Of a stretch of 19,546 nucleotides of DNA, positions 8,104 through 16,100 are shown in pieces; the first letter of the stretch is position 1; every line of letters begins with the position of its first letter. Source of the stretch: Candidatus Poseidoniales archaeon (GTDB taxonomy: Archaea > Thermoplasmatota > Poseidoniia > Poseidoniales > Poseidoniaceae); the NCBI GenBank assembly GCA_009887135.1, contig QXYA01000055.1, forward strand, positions 260 through 19,805. The letters are read 5' to 3'. The notes below the pieces were generated by a model that searched no databases, was not told where the DNA came from, and saw only the letters and a list, made by a program, of their open reading frames with translations. The translations under genes were made by a program, and so were the position numbers.

Positions 8104-8829
8104 TCAGCTTACCGCCGTAATGTCGACAATGAAGCCCATACTCGGTTCAACTCTCCAGCCGATTGTTGATTGAACAGGTCCTGCAGCCCTCAAATAGCGA
8201 GTGACGATTATGGTTCTCTTCAAGTCTCCACCAATCAGATTGGTTGTAAGATCGAGCACAACTTCTGCGCTAGTACGCATCGAGTGTAGGAGTTTGTCGT
8301 CCATTTCATCTCGATCAACTGTTAGAAGTATACTTCTACCAGTAGATGCGATGCGTCGTAGTCGTTGAATCAGATTGAATCTATCTTGATCATTCATGCC
8401 ATTGGGCATGAGTGAACTTGCAGCATCGATGATGATGATATCTGCTTCTTCGATTGCTTCACTTTCCAGAACTTGATCAATACCAACATCTGGAATTGGC
8501 TCTGCGACTGTACCAAATCGCGAAAAGATCATCAAATTACCATTGGTTAAAGCATCAGTGACACCATACCCAATTGATTCCATTTGTTCAATCCAACCAC
8601 GAGTTGTTAATTCTGTTGTGATGACGAGTACCTTGACTCCATTTTCGAGAAGCCCATGAACCAGTCTCTGACTCACCAAGGACTTTCCAGCACCAACTTC
8701 ACCAGCCAATAAAATGAGACTGCGATTGGGGAGTCGAAGACCAAGTGAATCAGCAAGACTGTCTGTTTCAACATCGTAAGGGAATCCATCCTCAACTGGT
8801 TTTGGTTTTTCATCTAATCTCTTAACCAT
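8104..8829 (-). CDS. arlH: Archaellum RecA-like regulator ATPase ArlH (FlaH)
   Basis: A 241-aa single-domain KaiC/RecA-like protein. Walker A is GEVGAGKS (43-50), and a Walker B-like strand is IIIIDAASS (131-139). ArlH binds ATP, associates with ArlI under the membrane, and is thought to regulate the switch between assembly and rotation. The Asp of the Walker B motif is kept, but no obvious catalytic Glu follows it, in line with weak or no hydrolysis reported for the family. The start is placed at ATG 8829 because GGAGGT lies 8 nt upstream (8838-8843); the frame is open to 8865 but lacks such a site there. It overlaps the arlG stop by 8 nt, so translation is probably coupled. Confidence 0.94.
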   Translation of the reverse strand: MVKRLDEKPKPVEDGFPYDVETDSLADSLGLRLPNRSLILLAGEVGAGKSLVSQRLVHGLLENGVKVLVITTELTTRGWIEQMESIGYGVTDALTNGNLMIFSRFGTVAEPIPDVGIDQVLESEAIEEADIIIIDAASSLMPNGMNDQDRFNLIQRLRRIASTGRSILLTVDRDEMDDKLLHSMRTSAEVVLDLTTNLIGGDLKRTIIVTRYLRAAGPVQSTIGWRVEPSMGFIVDITAVS

Positions 8830-9319
8830 GTAATCGCACCTCCAGTGAGATTGTGTCAGTACCACGATAACCGTTGGTAACCTCGGATGAGACGATAACC
8901 GTTAAGGAAACATCTGTTCCATTGGCATAAGACCATGCTGTTGAATTGACCGTAACCTCGGCCAAGTGTTCTGAATCCCAGTCAGCAGAACCACCTGGGA
9001 TAATTGTCGTCGCAATTGTTGAAGTAACAGTTTTTCCATCAACGAGAACAACAAGCGTACTTGGATCTAGGAGAGTTGTCCCTGTATTTTGCAAGTAAAA
9101 TGTCATCTCATCTGGATTTGAGGTGCTATTGTATGCAACCATCATTGGATCGCCTGCAAATCCAAGACCTGTAGCTTGGTCAACTTCCATTGCCCGGGTT
9201 TGATCCTGTGATGCTTTTGCCATGTCTCCCCATTCATTGATGAGAACGACACTTACAATACCTGAAACCAGCAATGCTGTTGTCAGAAAGATGAAAGAAG
9301 ATGCTCCGCCGTCTGCCAT
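8822..9319 (-). CDS. arlG: Archaellum stator protein ArlG (FlaG)
   Basis: A 165-aa protein with a single N-terminal hydrophobic helix (about residues 8-28, FIFLTTALLVSGIVSVVL) preceded by only a few residues, then a short linker and an extracytoplasmic beta-sandwich. The sandwich has the archaellin-like motif YLQNTGTTLLDPSTLVVLVDG (around 75-95). ArlG forms a filament or complex with ArlF and acts as the stationary part of the motor outside the membrane. The G rather than F assignment follows from the SSFIF.TTALLVSG N-terminus and the order F-G-H-I-J; a swap with the upstream gene is possible but less likely. GGTGAC just upstream is the ribosome binding site, and the spacer to arlF is 9 nt. 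Confidence 0.82.
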   Translation of the reverse strand: MADGGASSFIFLTTALLVSGIVSVVLINEWGDMAKASQDQTRAMEVDQATGLGFAGDPMMVAYNSTSNPDEMTFYLQNTGTTLLDPSTLVVLVDGKTVTSTIATTIIPGGSADWDSEHLAEVTVNSTAWSYANGTDVSLTVIVSSEVTNGYRGTDTISLEVRLHG

Positions 9320-9328
9320 TTAGTCACC

Positions 9329-9982
9329 TCATGCTAATGTGTTTACCATGGTTAACCCATTGGATGTCAATGAAATTCGGTCGTATGTTGTAGCACCGTC
9401 CTCAGCCCATTCAAGTTGAATGGTTTCGCCGGGATACCAATGCGTGGTAGTACCGCTTGTAACCGAACCAAGATTGGATGGTTCTACGGCAGTTCCGCCA
9501 TCAAGGAAAAGCCAAGCTTCTCGATTCTTGATGGTCACTGGACCTGTATTGGTTAGATTGCTATAAATGAAATTTCCAATATCCGATGTGAATGTGGCAC
9601 CCGTTGAAGTAAGTGGTTGGCCTGATGTATCGACGATAAGAGTCGGAGGGGACGAGTAATTCCCGCGACTGGTGATCGTCACGGTTTCTATTCCTCCTGC
9701 TGCATCGACTGTGAAGGTTCCCAAGAACCCTCCAGATCCACTTTGTTCAACGAGTGTTCCATCCAAATATCCGCTTCCATTGGTGGCGACGGTAACGGTC
9801 AAAACCGCACCTTCCCATAATGTGGCGTCATCGATTTGGAACGATGGGATTGGTTCTCCGGCCTCTTCAATGACCTCAAGGCTGGTTTCCATCCTGCTGT
9901 CAAGACTTTGCACTGCAAGCGCAAAGACCAACATCAGTGATGTTCCAACAATGAGAGCACCGATTCCGACCGAACCACCCAT
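9329..9982 (-). CDS. arlF: Archaellum stator protein ArlF (FlaF) with an inserted domain
   Basis: A 217-aa protein with an N-terminal membrane helix (VGIGALIVGTSLMLVFALAV, about 5-24) and the ArlF-like continuation SLDSRMETSLEVIEEAGE. The C-terminal half (about 135-217) is the usual beta-sandwich with LTNTGPVTIKNREAWLFLDG. In studied archaea ArlF anchors the motor to the S-layer in the pseudoperiplasm. Residues about 58-125 look like an insertion: two tandem units rich in Gly and Ser (TNGSGYLDGTL and TSRGNYSSPPTLIVDTSG) resembling repeats common in phage tail-fibre and surface proteins. Such a part is not usual for ArlF, which is normally shorter. A GGAGGA site overlaps the end of the preceding gene, with only 3 nt between stop and start. 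Confidence 0.8.
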   Translation of the reverse strand: MGGSVGIGALIVGTSLMLVFALAVQSLDSRMETSLEVIEEAGEPIPSFQIDDATLWEGAVLTVTVATNGSGYLDGTLVEQSGSGGFLGTFTVDAAGGIETVTITSRGNYSSPPTLIVDTSGQPLTSTGATFTSDIGNFIYSNLTNTGPVTIKNREAWLFLDGGTAVEPSNLGSVTSGTTTHWYPGETIQLEWAEDGATTYDRISLTSNGLTMVNTLA

Positions 9983-9985
9983 GTA

Positions 9986-10834
9986 TCATTCCTCCGAATA
10001 GGGAGTTTTGTTTCTCCAAGATTCAACGATTGCAGAGAATGTCAACAACTTTCGATGTGAAAGGTGATCATTCAATGCAGATTCCGCTTCGCCAGGTGCT
10101 GCAAGTTGAACAATTGCAAGGACTGAACGTCCTTCAATATCGCTCAACATACCGCTTTGAACTGCTTTTTGAGCAAAACTGACTGCTGCCATACCGGATA
10201 GATTATCCAATAAGAGGGCGGCAACCATTGCTGCTCCAACACCATCGTTTGCAGCCTGCTCGTAAGAGCCCTTTGCAAGGAATGGATTTGCAGCAAGTGC
10301 TTGTGCTTCATACAATTCAACAAGTCGTGCTTCATCAGAATGACGTAGGCGGTCAACGCCGTCTCCGACAGGAAGTACTTTCCCATCAGCGGTGACAATT
10401 GTATCGCCAGTCATTCCATCGATAGAGTGATCATCAGCCCCTTCGACTCCAAGTTCTTCGGATGGTTCTCCATCAACTATAGTAGGGATAGAGATGGATT
10501 CCTCCATCTTGTGCTCTACTAAGCGGAGTACATCCTCGACCATGTCGAGACGACTGCTAATCATTCGTTCTAATCCAGATGTATCCACCTGAGCGTTAAC
10601 AGGCGCTGCCGGAGCTAGCGTTGCTGTTACACTTGGTACAGATCCTATACTGTTTAGGCGTGCTCGAGTCGGACCGGGTGAAATGGTCCAAGCATCTTCT
10701 TCACTCAATTCCCCTTGTTCAGGGAGAGGCACTTGTTCAATGGCCACATTGGCCATAATCTTCAAGCGCTCTTCAGCGAGTTCAGTGTCTGCATCCCGGT
10801 CGTTCCCTGCACTGCCACTAAATGGCCATGCCAT
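9986..10834 (-). CDS. ArlD/E-like archaellum accessory (cytoplasmic ring) protein
   Basis: A 282-aa protein without signal peptide or membrane helix. The N-terminal 80 residues look disordered. Residues about 85-113 (LERMISSRLDMVEDVLRLVEH) form a short amphipathic helix or coiled coil, and an acidic linker follows. A C-terminal helical domain (about 165-275) contains NLSGMAAVSFAQKAVQSGML, resembling the ArlD/E domain pattern in which a Asn-Leu..Tyr-Tyr helix is followed by G-W-I-S. In other euryarchaea ArlC, D and E form the cytoplasmic ring around ArlH/ArlI and link to chemotaxis through CheF. Here a single gene sits where arlC-D-E would be, so it may be the only ring protein. The call rests largely on position; similarity is faint. 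GGAGGT at 10841-10846 is the ribosome binding site and abuts a hairpin. Confidence 0.62.
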   Translation of the reverse strand: MAWPFSGSAGNDRDADTELAEERLKIMANVAIEQVPLPEQGELSEEDAWTISPGPTRARLNSIGSVPSVTATLAPAAPVNAQVDTSGLERMISSRLDMVEDVLRLVEHKMEESISIPTIVDGEPSEELGVEGADDHSIDGMTGDTIVTADGKVLPVGDGVDRLRHSDEARLVELYEAQALAANPFLAKGSYEQAANDGVGAAMVAALLLDNLSGMAAVSFAQKAVQSGMLSDIEGRSVLAIVQLAAPGEAESALNDHLSHRKLLTFSAIVESWRNKTPYSEE

Positions 10835-10844
10835 GGTACAACCT

Positions 10845-10882
10845 CCTGCGTTGTCATACCCTAAGGTAAGACATTACGCAGG
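10845..10882 (-). promoter_or_regulatory. RNA hairpin between archaellin 1 and the ArlD/E-like gene
   Basis: CCTGCGT (10845-10851) pairs with ACGCAGG (10876-10882). Inside, GTC (10853-10855) pairs with GAC (10870-10872), and TACC (10857-10860) pairs with GGTA (10865-10868) across a 4-nt loop. That gives 14 base pairs with one mismatch and one small internal loop. The arm nearest the next gene contains two bases of its GGAGGT ribosome binding site (10841-10846). No T-run follows, so it is not a simple terminator. It could protect the 3' end of archaellin mRNA and damp translation of the downstream motor genes. Confidence 0.6.
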
Positions 10883-10887
10883 CCGAC

Positions 10888-11523
10888 TCAGACCACCACT
10901 GCACCGCGTGAATCGTCATTTACCTTCAGAATATCGAAGGTTGAACCGCCACCAACAACGTGAACGTACATAGATGCACGAGTGTTGTCAGTGAAAAGCG
11001 TAGTTGGGCTGCAATCTTGGTCAACATCGTCGTTGACGTCGAGTGAAACTCTGTAAGAGATACCTGCTTCGACAGTTGTTGCTACTGCTGGAACAGCACC
11101 GTTAGCGTCAAGAGGGATAACCAAACTGGTACCTCCGGCACCTATAGTATCGTCAAATTCGCCTGCTGTTCTGTCAGTGGCTGGAGTTGCCCCAGCACCG
11201 CCATCAGGATCTTCGCAGAATACTTGCCAAAGAATGTCTCCTGGAGCAGTATCATCGGATCCAGCCGCTAGACGGAAGTAGACGACGAATGATTGAGCAG
11301 GATCATCAACGAATACGTTGAGGATCTGTACTTTACCAGACATTTCGTCAGTTGTATCGTCTCCAGTTGATTGGGCGTTCTGTTGCAACTTCTCTGCAGT
11401 CTGAATAATGACCGCAGCAGCTACAGCAGCAACAAGGATAAGTGCGATGAATACAATCATTGCACCAATACCAATTGCAGCTAGGTTATCGTTTTTCATG
11501 TTCTTTTCTTGTGTGTTCTTCAT
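10888..11523 (-). CDS. Archaellin (filament subunit) 1
   Basis: A 211-aa archaellin. A short charged leader ends in NLA, followed by AIGIGAMIVFIALILVAAVA and then AAAVIIQTAEKLQQNAQ, the textbook class III signal peptide and hydrophobic polymerisation helix. A prepilin peptidase (FlaK/PibD, not in this window) would cut between the two Ala residues at about 15/16. The rest (about 55-211) is the surface-exposed beta-rich domain with the conserved VQILNVFVDD strand. Cys103 and Cys171 are unusual for an exported filament protein and recur in archaellin 2. The start at 11523 has GGTGAT just before it; a second ATG at 11499 is possible. N-X-S/T sites for glycosylation are sparse (NDDS is one near-miss). 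The C-terminus ends in GAVVV, as in archaellin 2. Confidence 0.95.
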   Translation of the reverse strand: MKNTQEKNMKNDNLAAIGIGAMIVFIALILVAAVAAAVIIQTAEKLQQNAQSTGDDTTDEMSGKVQILNVFVDDPAQSFVVYFRLAAGSDDTAPGDILWQVFCEDPDGGAGATPATDRTAGEFDDTIGAGGTSLVIPLDANGAVPAVATTVEAGISYRVSLDVNDDVDQDCSPTTLFTDNTRASMYVHVVGGGSTFDILKVNDDSRGAVVV

Positions 11524-11534
11524 ATAAAATCACC

Positions 11535-12110
11535 TCAAACTACTACGTCACCAACAGATGGTGAACTGCCGTATTGTAATTCCTCGTATGTTGCTCCTCC
11601 ACCGTCGACGGTGAGGATTAGAACGTCATCATTGTTTGCAGTTGGAGCGCACTCATCGATTTCCATTACGAACACATAAGTTGTTCCTGGATTCAATGTA
11701 ATAGCACCAGCGCCTGCACCGTCGGCAGTATGGACTGTTGCACCAGTAAGGTCACCTTGTGCGAAAACAGTATCAGTTCCTGCTGCATTCTCACAAATAA
11801 CGGTGTACCCTATGTCATCACCTTGGGTCGGTTCAGAACCCGGAGCCAATTCGAATGTCACGAAAAGATCGTGATTCGCAGGGGCTGCGGTTGTTGCCTC
11901 GATGATGATGTTGATCAGAGTTACTTTCGTAGACATCTGCTCTTGGGTATCGTCACCACTAGCTTGTGCGTTCTGTTGCAGCTTTTCTGCGGTCTGAATA
12001 ATGACCGCTGCTGCGACTGCTGCAACAAGAATCAATGCAATGAATACAATCATTGCACCGATACCAATTGCAGCAAGTTCGTCTTGCTTCGTTTCTTTTT
12101 GGTTTTTCAT
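11535..12110 (-). CDS. Archaellin (filament subunit) 2
   Basis: A 191-aa archaellin, the first archaellin gene in transcription order. Its first 55 residues are nearly identical to those of archaellin 1 from LAAIGIGAMIVFIALILV onward, but the globular domain has diverged strongly. Cleavage is expected after Ala13, leaving AIGIG at the mature N-terminus. Cys106 and Cys154 occupy positions comparable with the cysteines of archaellin 1. The high similarity at both protein and DNA level around the signal peptide points to tandem duplication followed by divergence of the exposed part. A run of eight A residues (12120-12127 on the complementary strand) and GGTGAT precede the ATG, a strong initiation region fitting a highly expressed protein. 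Archaellin 1 follows 11 nt after its stop. Which of the two is the major subunit cannot be told. Confidence 0.95.
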   Translation of the reverse strand: MKNQKETKQDELAAIGIGAMIVFIALILVAAVAAAVIIQTAEKLQQNAQASGDDTQEQMSTKVTLINIIIEATTAAPANHDLFVTFELAPGSEPTQGDDIGYTVICENAAGTDTVFAQGDLTGATVHTADGAGAGAITLNPGTTYVFVMEIDECAPTANNDDVLILTVDGGGATYEELQYGSSPSVGDVVV

Positions 12111-12113
12111 TTT

Positions 12114-12127
12114 ATCACCTTTTTTTT
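12114..12127 (-). promoter_or_regulatory. A-tract and ribosome binding site of archaellin 2
   Basis: On the minus strand eight A residues are followed directly by GGTGAT and then AAA before ATG 12110. GGTGAT matches the 3' end of archaeal 16S rRNA, and an unstructured A-rich leader in front usually favours ribosome loading. No TATA-like box at a sensible distance was found upstream, so this is read as a translation signal within a longer mRNA. Confidence 0.6.
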
Positions 12128-12163
12128 ACTCGTCCTTCCTCACAAAGAGGTTGGAAATGGATG

Positions 12164-12188
12164 GGGTCAAGAAGCACCTCCTTGACCC
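12164..12188 (-). promoter_or_regulatory. RNA hairpin at the 3' end of the 330-aa gene, before the archaellins
   Basis: GGGTCAAG (12164-12171) and CTTGACCC (12181-12188) form a perfect 8-bp stem with a 9-nt loop. The structure spans the stop codon (12167-12169) of the 330-aa gene and lies 54 nt before the archaellin start. There is no T-run after it in the direction of transcription, so intrinsic termination is unlikely. It is a candidate processing or stability element that lets archaellin mRNA differ in amount from the three leading genes. Confidence 0.5.
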
Positions 12189-13159
12189 AAGTCGATGCGA
12201 AGTGGCATGCGTATTACTGCTACTTCATCTGGAGTTAGTCTGCCAATGAATGGCACTTTGTCGGCTGTAAAGCCTGGGGGGAGCCAAGGATTGAAGAGAA
12301 CATCTGAGAGAGGTTCCATCGAACGATTTTGAGCACGAATAGTTACCATGACATTACCATTCCTCATTTCATACCCAGTGGCTATTGAAAGTTTTCGAGA
12401 AAGGGGTATTTCATCTGAACCATGACGGCGATCAGCGTTGATTTCAAACCGAACGGGTAAGTTACCACCTGGACCAATGACAGGTACGTCGATGAACGAT
12501 GGATTCGAGATCCATCCTCTCGGCACTGGAGGTTCTAATCGCATCATTGGCAGTGGAATGTCTCCATCGTTGATGATACGGACGAGAAGAACTCCCGTCT
12601 CCCCACCTGCTGGCCATCGGGTATCGACGGATAACCAAAAATGTCTGAACAAGAATGGATTGAGTGTAGAAGAGTTACCACCAATGAGATCATCAACAAG
12701 ATATTCAACTTCTGTTGCTGCATAACCAACATCTCCGATTTCAGCAGCACCTGTGGCGTTTCTGAGTCTTCGCAGAACGTTTTCTACTTCCTCTTCAGCA
12801 AGGGCTTTCTCTCGCAACAAACGGTGAAGCATGGCAATACTTCTACGCAGATAGAGTACATCTTCTTCTAGGACTTCGAGCGCTTTCTCAGCCTTTCGAA
12901 CACTGCGACGTGCTCTTCGGAGTCGATGTGCTTCGAGGAATGAACGTGCTTGAAGCATATCAAGTTCAGTCGTAGCTAATGAATTGACTTCATCACTTAC
13001 AACACCTTGAACGAGGGTCTCGAGTTCTCTGCTTGCCTGCATAAGGCGTTGTGCACTTTCTGTTGAAGCAGCAATTGCAGCTTGTGCATTTGCCAAATCA
13101 CCGTCTTCCAGTTCTGAATCCGTGGAGAAATCGACATCATCAGTTTTGCTCTTCGCCAT
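12167..13159 (-). CDS. Coiled-coil plus beta-sandwich protein of the archaellum operon, function unknown
   Basis: A 330-aa protein I do not recognise. It has no signal peptide or membrane helix, so it should be cytoplasmic. Residues about 22-135 are long, strongly charged amphipathic helices (LRRARRSVRKAEKALEVLEE and MLHRLLREKALAEEEVENVL), very probably coiled coil. Residues about 170-330 are beta-rich with two Ig-like stretches: VLLVRIINDGDIPLPMMRLE...GWIS, which recalls the N-T-G repeats of the upstream giant protein, and NVMVTIRAQNRSMEPLSDVL ending in GRLTPDEVAVIRMPL. The start at 13159 is supported by GGAGGT at 13168-13173. It overlaps the 3' end of the 1622-aa gene by 20 nt and precedes the archaellins by 56 nt. 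A partner for the cytoplasmic tail of the giant protein, or a ring component of the motor, is plausible but unproven. Confidence 0.8.
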   Translation of the reverse strand: MAKSKTDDVDFSTDSELEDGDLANAQAAIAASTESAQRLMQASRELETLVQGVVSDEVNSLATTELDMLQARSFLEAHRLRRARRSVRKAEKALEVLEEDVLYLRRSIAMLHRLLREKALAEEEVENVLRRLRNATGAAEIGDVGYAATEVEYLVDDLIGGNSSTLNPFLFRHFWLSVDTRWPAGGETGVLLVRIINDGDIPLPMMRLEPPVPRGWISNPSFIDVPVIGPGGNLPVRFEINADRRHGSDEIPLSRKLSIATGYEMRNGNVMVTIRAQNRSMEPLSDVLFNPWLPPGFTADKVPFIGRLTPDEVAVIRMPLRIDLGQGGAS

Positions 13160-16100
13160 CAGATATCACCTCCTCATTTGTTTCAGCCGCAACTGCAGAT
13201 TGGGGCTGTTCAATGATTGCAGAAAGGTCAAGCCCTTCCATTGCAAGGTCATTGAGTAAACGTGCAGGGTCGCCGAGATCACGCTCGATTCTTGTTGCTT
13301 TGACTTCGATGTCAGTTAAGCGGCCGTAGAGTGAACCATACATGTTGTTGGAACGTCGGAGGATGATCCAAACGACAATTGTTGAGAGGAGAATATAGCC
13401 TACAAGAGAAATCAAATTTGCTTCGTTTGGAGACATCTGAGGGGGCAAGCCAAGAATGACTGCTACAAATCCAAGAATAGGAAGGCTGAGAATAACTGTA
13501 AGTTGCCTTCTTGAATCAGCCAGCGCTTGGAAGTGGTCTGCGTAAATGGTAGAGATACCTTTTCGGGCACGCTGGTAATCTTCGTGAATGTATCTGAATT
13601 CTTCACTGCTTCGCCATGCCATACGCCATACCCACAGTGCGGTGATAGCGATAATGCTTGGACCCCACCACACGTAGTCAAGCAAGTGGAAAGAGAATCC
13701 AAGCATAATAACACCTGAGTAAACAGCCCCAAGTCTGTATTTCTCATTCTGATTGGTAAGACCTAGTAATCCAATTGTGATGATCAACGCAATTCCAAAG
13801 CCGGCTAAGACCGTAATCGGGGCTGGAGCACTTGAGTCTACTGTTTGTTTAAATGATACTACGTCGTTTTCATCGATGTTGCCCAAAGCATAGGAAGAAA
13901 TGATCGAGACTGTACAATCTGCATCTACACCTTGCTCCCACCAATCAAGAGTCTCACCAGTAACCTGCCAACGAAGAGTTTCTTCAGCCCCTTCAGGTAA
14001 GAAGGGGACAACAGGTGTTTTGTCGTTAATGACGAGCCCTGTACACTCAAGATTTGAATTGACGCCCAATGCTAATGCTGTACCTTCGTTCTTTAATGTG
14101 AATTCAAGATATGCTGTTTGACCTTCCATCAATTCATCGAGTTCGTTACCATCAGCATCAACAATACGTTGAGAGAATTTATCAATCATTGGATCAGCAT
14201 ACTCATCCAGAGCAAATGTGAAGGTTTCTTCGGTGTATACGGTGTAGCCATTATGCTCATCTGGATGGTATAGACGAATGTCAAGGTCAAATCCATCACC
14301 GGGGAGGATATTAGGTCGGTCAGGTACCTTGACCATGAATGTCAATGGAGGTGATTGCACATACTTGACACGTTCAGGTAGTTCGATGACGTTTGTTCCA
14401 GGAACACATGGCTGTGTCAAGTTAAGATAGTGAGTGGATTCAGTACCTTCGAGGTTAATGATGGAAATATTCCAAACATAATCATCCTCTAAGAGGCCTA
14501 TTGCATTAAAGTCCAATAGACGAGTTATCCCACATATTTCTATGGAGTAATTTGTAGGTGCATCATTAGATGAAGGAATGTGAGAGTATGGTATAAAGAC
14601 TGCAATTGGATCATTATTAGCAGGAGCTTGAAGTTGATTTGCATAGCCTATGTCGAACAAACGCTTCATTTTCAATTCAGTTGTAAATTCCCCACTGCCA
14701 TCAATATCGACATCTGTGGGAGTAAGGGTGATGCGGAAGTCAGCTGCTGTTGTCAAATCTGGATTAGTCTCTACTGCATTAACACCTACTTCCAAAAATA
14801 CTGGGACGTTCCTTGGTAACGACAACTGCGCAGGAGATGTAGATAGACTCCAGTCATTGCTTTCAATAGTAAGACCAGGCATTAAGATTTGGTATCCAAC
14901 GTTTACAACAACATCTTGGTTTCCAGTATTTGTTATGATTGCTGTCCATTCACGATTATCGCCTTGGTGGAAGAAATATTCACTCCCCCATCCATCGAGT
15001 GTGTACGTGAAAACTGGGGCGACGAGGAGTTGTACCTTGCTTTCAACATAGATCTCCCCCGTAGCAGTACTTGACACTGTAATGTTAGCATCATGGATTG
15101 CCCCATTGAGCATGTTGTCTGTGCCATCAAGTGCTGGGATTGTAATATCAAATGTACCAGATGAAGTACCATCGATTGGAATTGTGAAGGATTGGATGAT
15201 TGGCGTTGCATCCCATCCCCCATCAACAGAGATGTTTACATTGACTGTTTCAACAAGATTACCTGTGTTTTCTAAATCAAACGGTAACGTGACGATGGTA
15301 CCTGGAACTGCAGCGAGATTATCAGGGGTGCTGAGGACAACATCGTGGACTTCGGACATGTTTGCAACAATATTCGCATACAATTCGACTAAAGTACCGT
15401 TTTCATCAATCATGGAAACTGTCAAATTTGCCATATAGAACTTATCTGCGCTCGCTTCTTGTGTTGGATTAATATTGACACGAACTGAGGATTCATATCC
15501 TGCAGCAATGATAACACTGCTTGACGTATCAAGTTCAAATGCAACGTCATCATATCCTCCATCATCAAGAGAAACGCTGTACGTAGTAGGGCCGTTCCCA
15601 GTATTCTTGATGACAACGAAGGCAGAAGGTGATTCGTACGGTGTTGCTTCAATCGTTTGATTCGTAGGTGTGAGTGAAGCACTTACAGTCTCACCAACTC
15701 GGATATCCATAGTTTGCTCGCCAACATAAGCTCCGGTATCGAGGTCATAGAAGCGTATAGTAAGGGGTTGATCTAAGCCTGCTTGAGCCAATGGGTCGGT
15801 CTTTACCGTTAGAGTGACGAGTGAGAGATGTGCTCCGGATGATAGTGGATAGTCCTCTAAATCGCTAGCGAGGTCCACTATTGTGTTATCTGGACTAGCA
15901 GTCGTAAGACTTGCATCCCACCCAGCAGGCAAATTTTGAACTATTTCTAAGCGATAGGAAGAACGGTCATTGCCAGTATTTCCAAACGTGAACATGAAAT
16001 CAGTATCTATGCCAACATTTGCTGGAAGTGGGCCAGTTTCTGTAATTTCCCCATCGATGACCTTTGGGATAACAATCGAGAGTTCTTGAGTAATGGCTGG

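Noticed and set aside
9329..9982. A third archaellin rather than ArlF
   Set aside because: There is no charged leader with a prepilin peptidase site before the helix, and the order matches F-G-H-I-J.
10845..10882. Intrinsic terminator after archaellin 1
   Set aside because: A good stem is present, but no T-run follows and the next gene begins 10 nt later with a ribosome binding site, so read-through is needed for the motor genes.
12001..12249. Open plus-strand frames opposite the archaellin genes
   Set aside because: They are antisense shadows of the archaellin and 330-aa genes, with low-complexity composition and no ribosome binding site.
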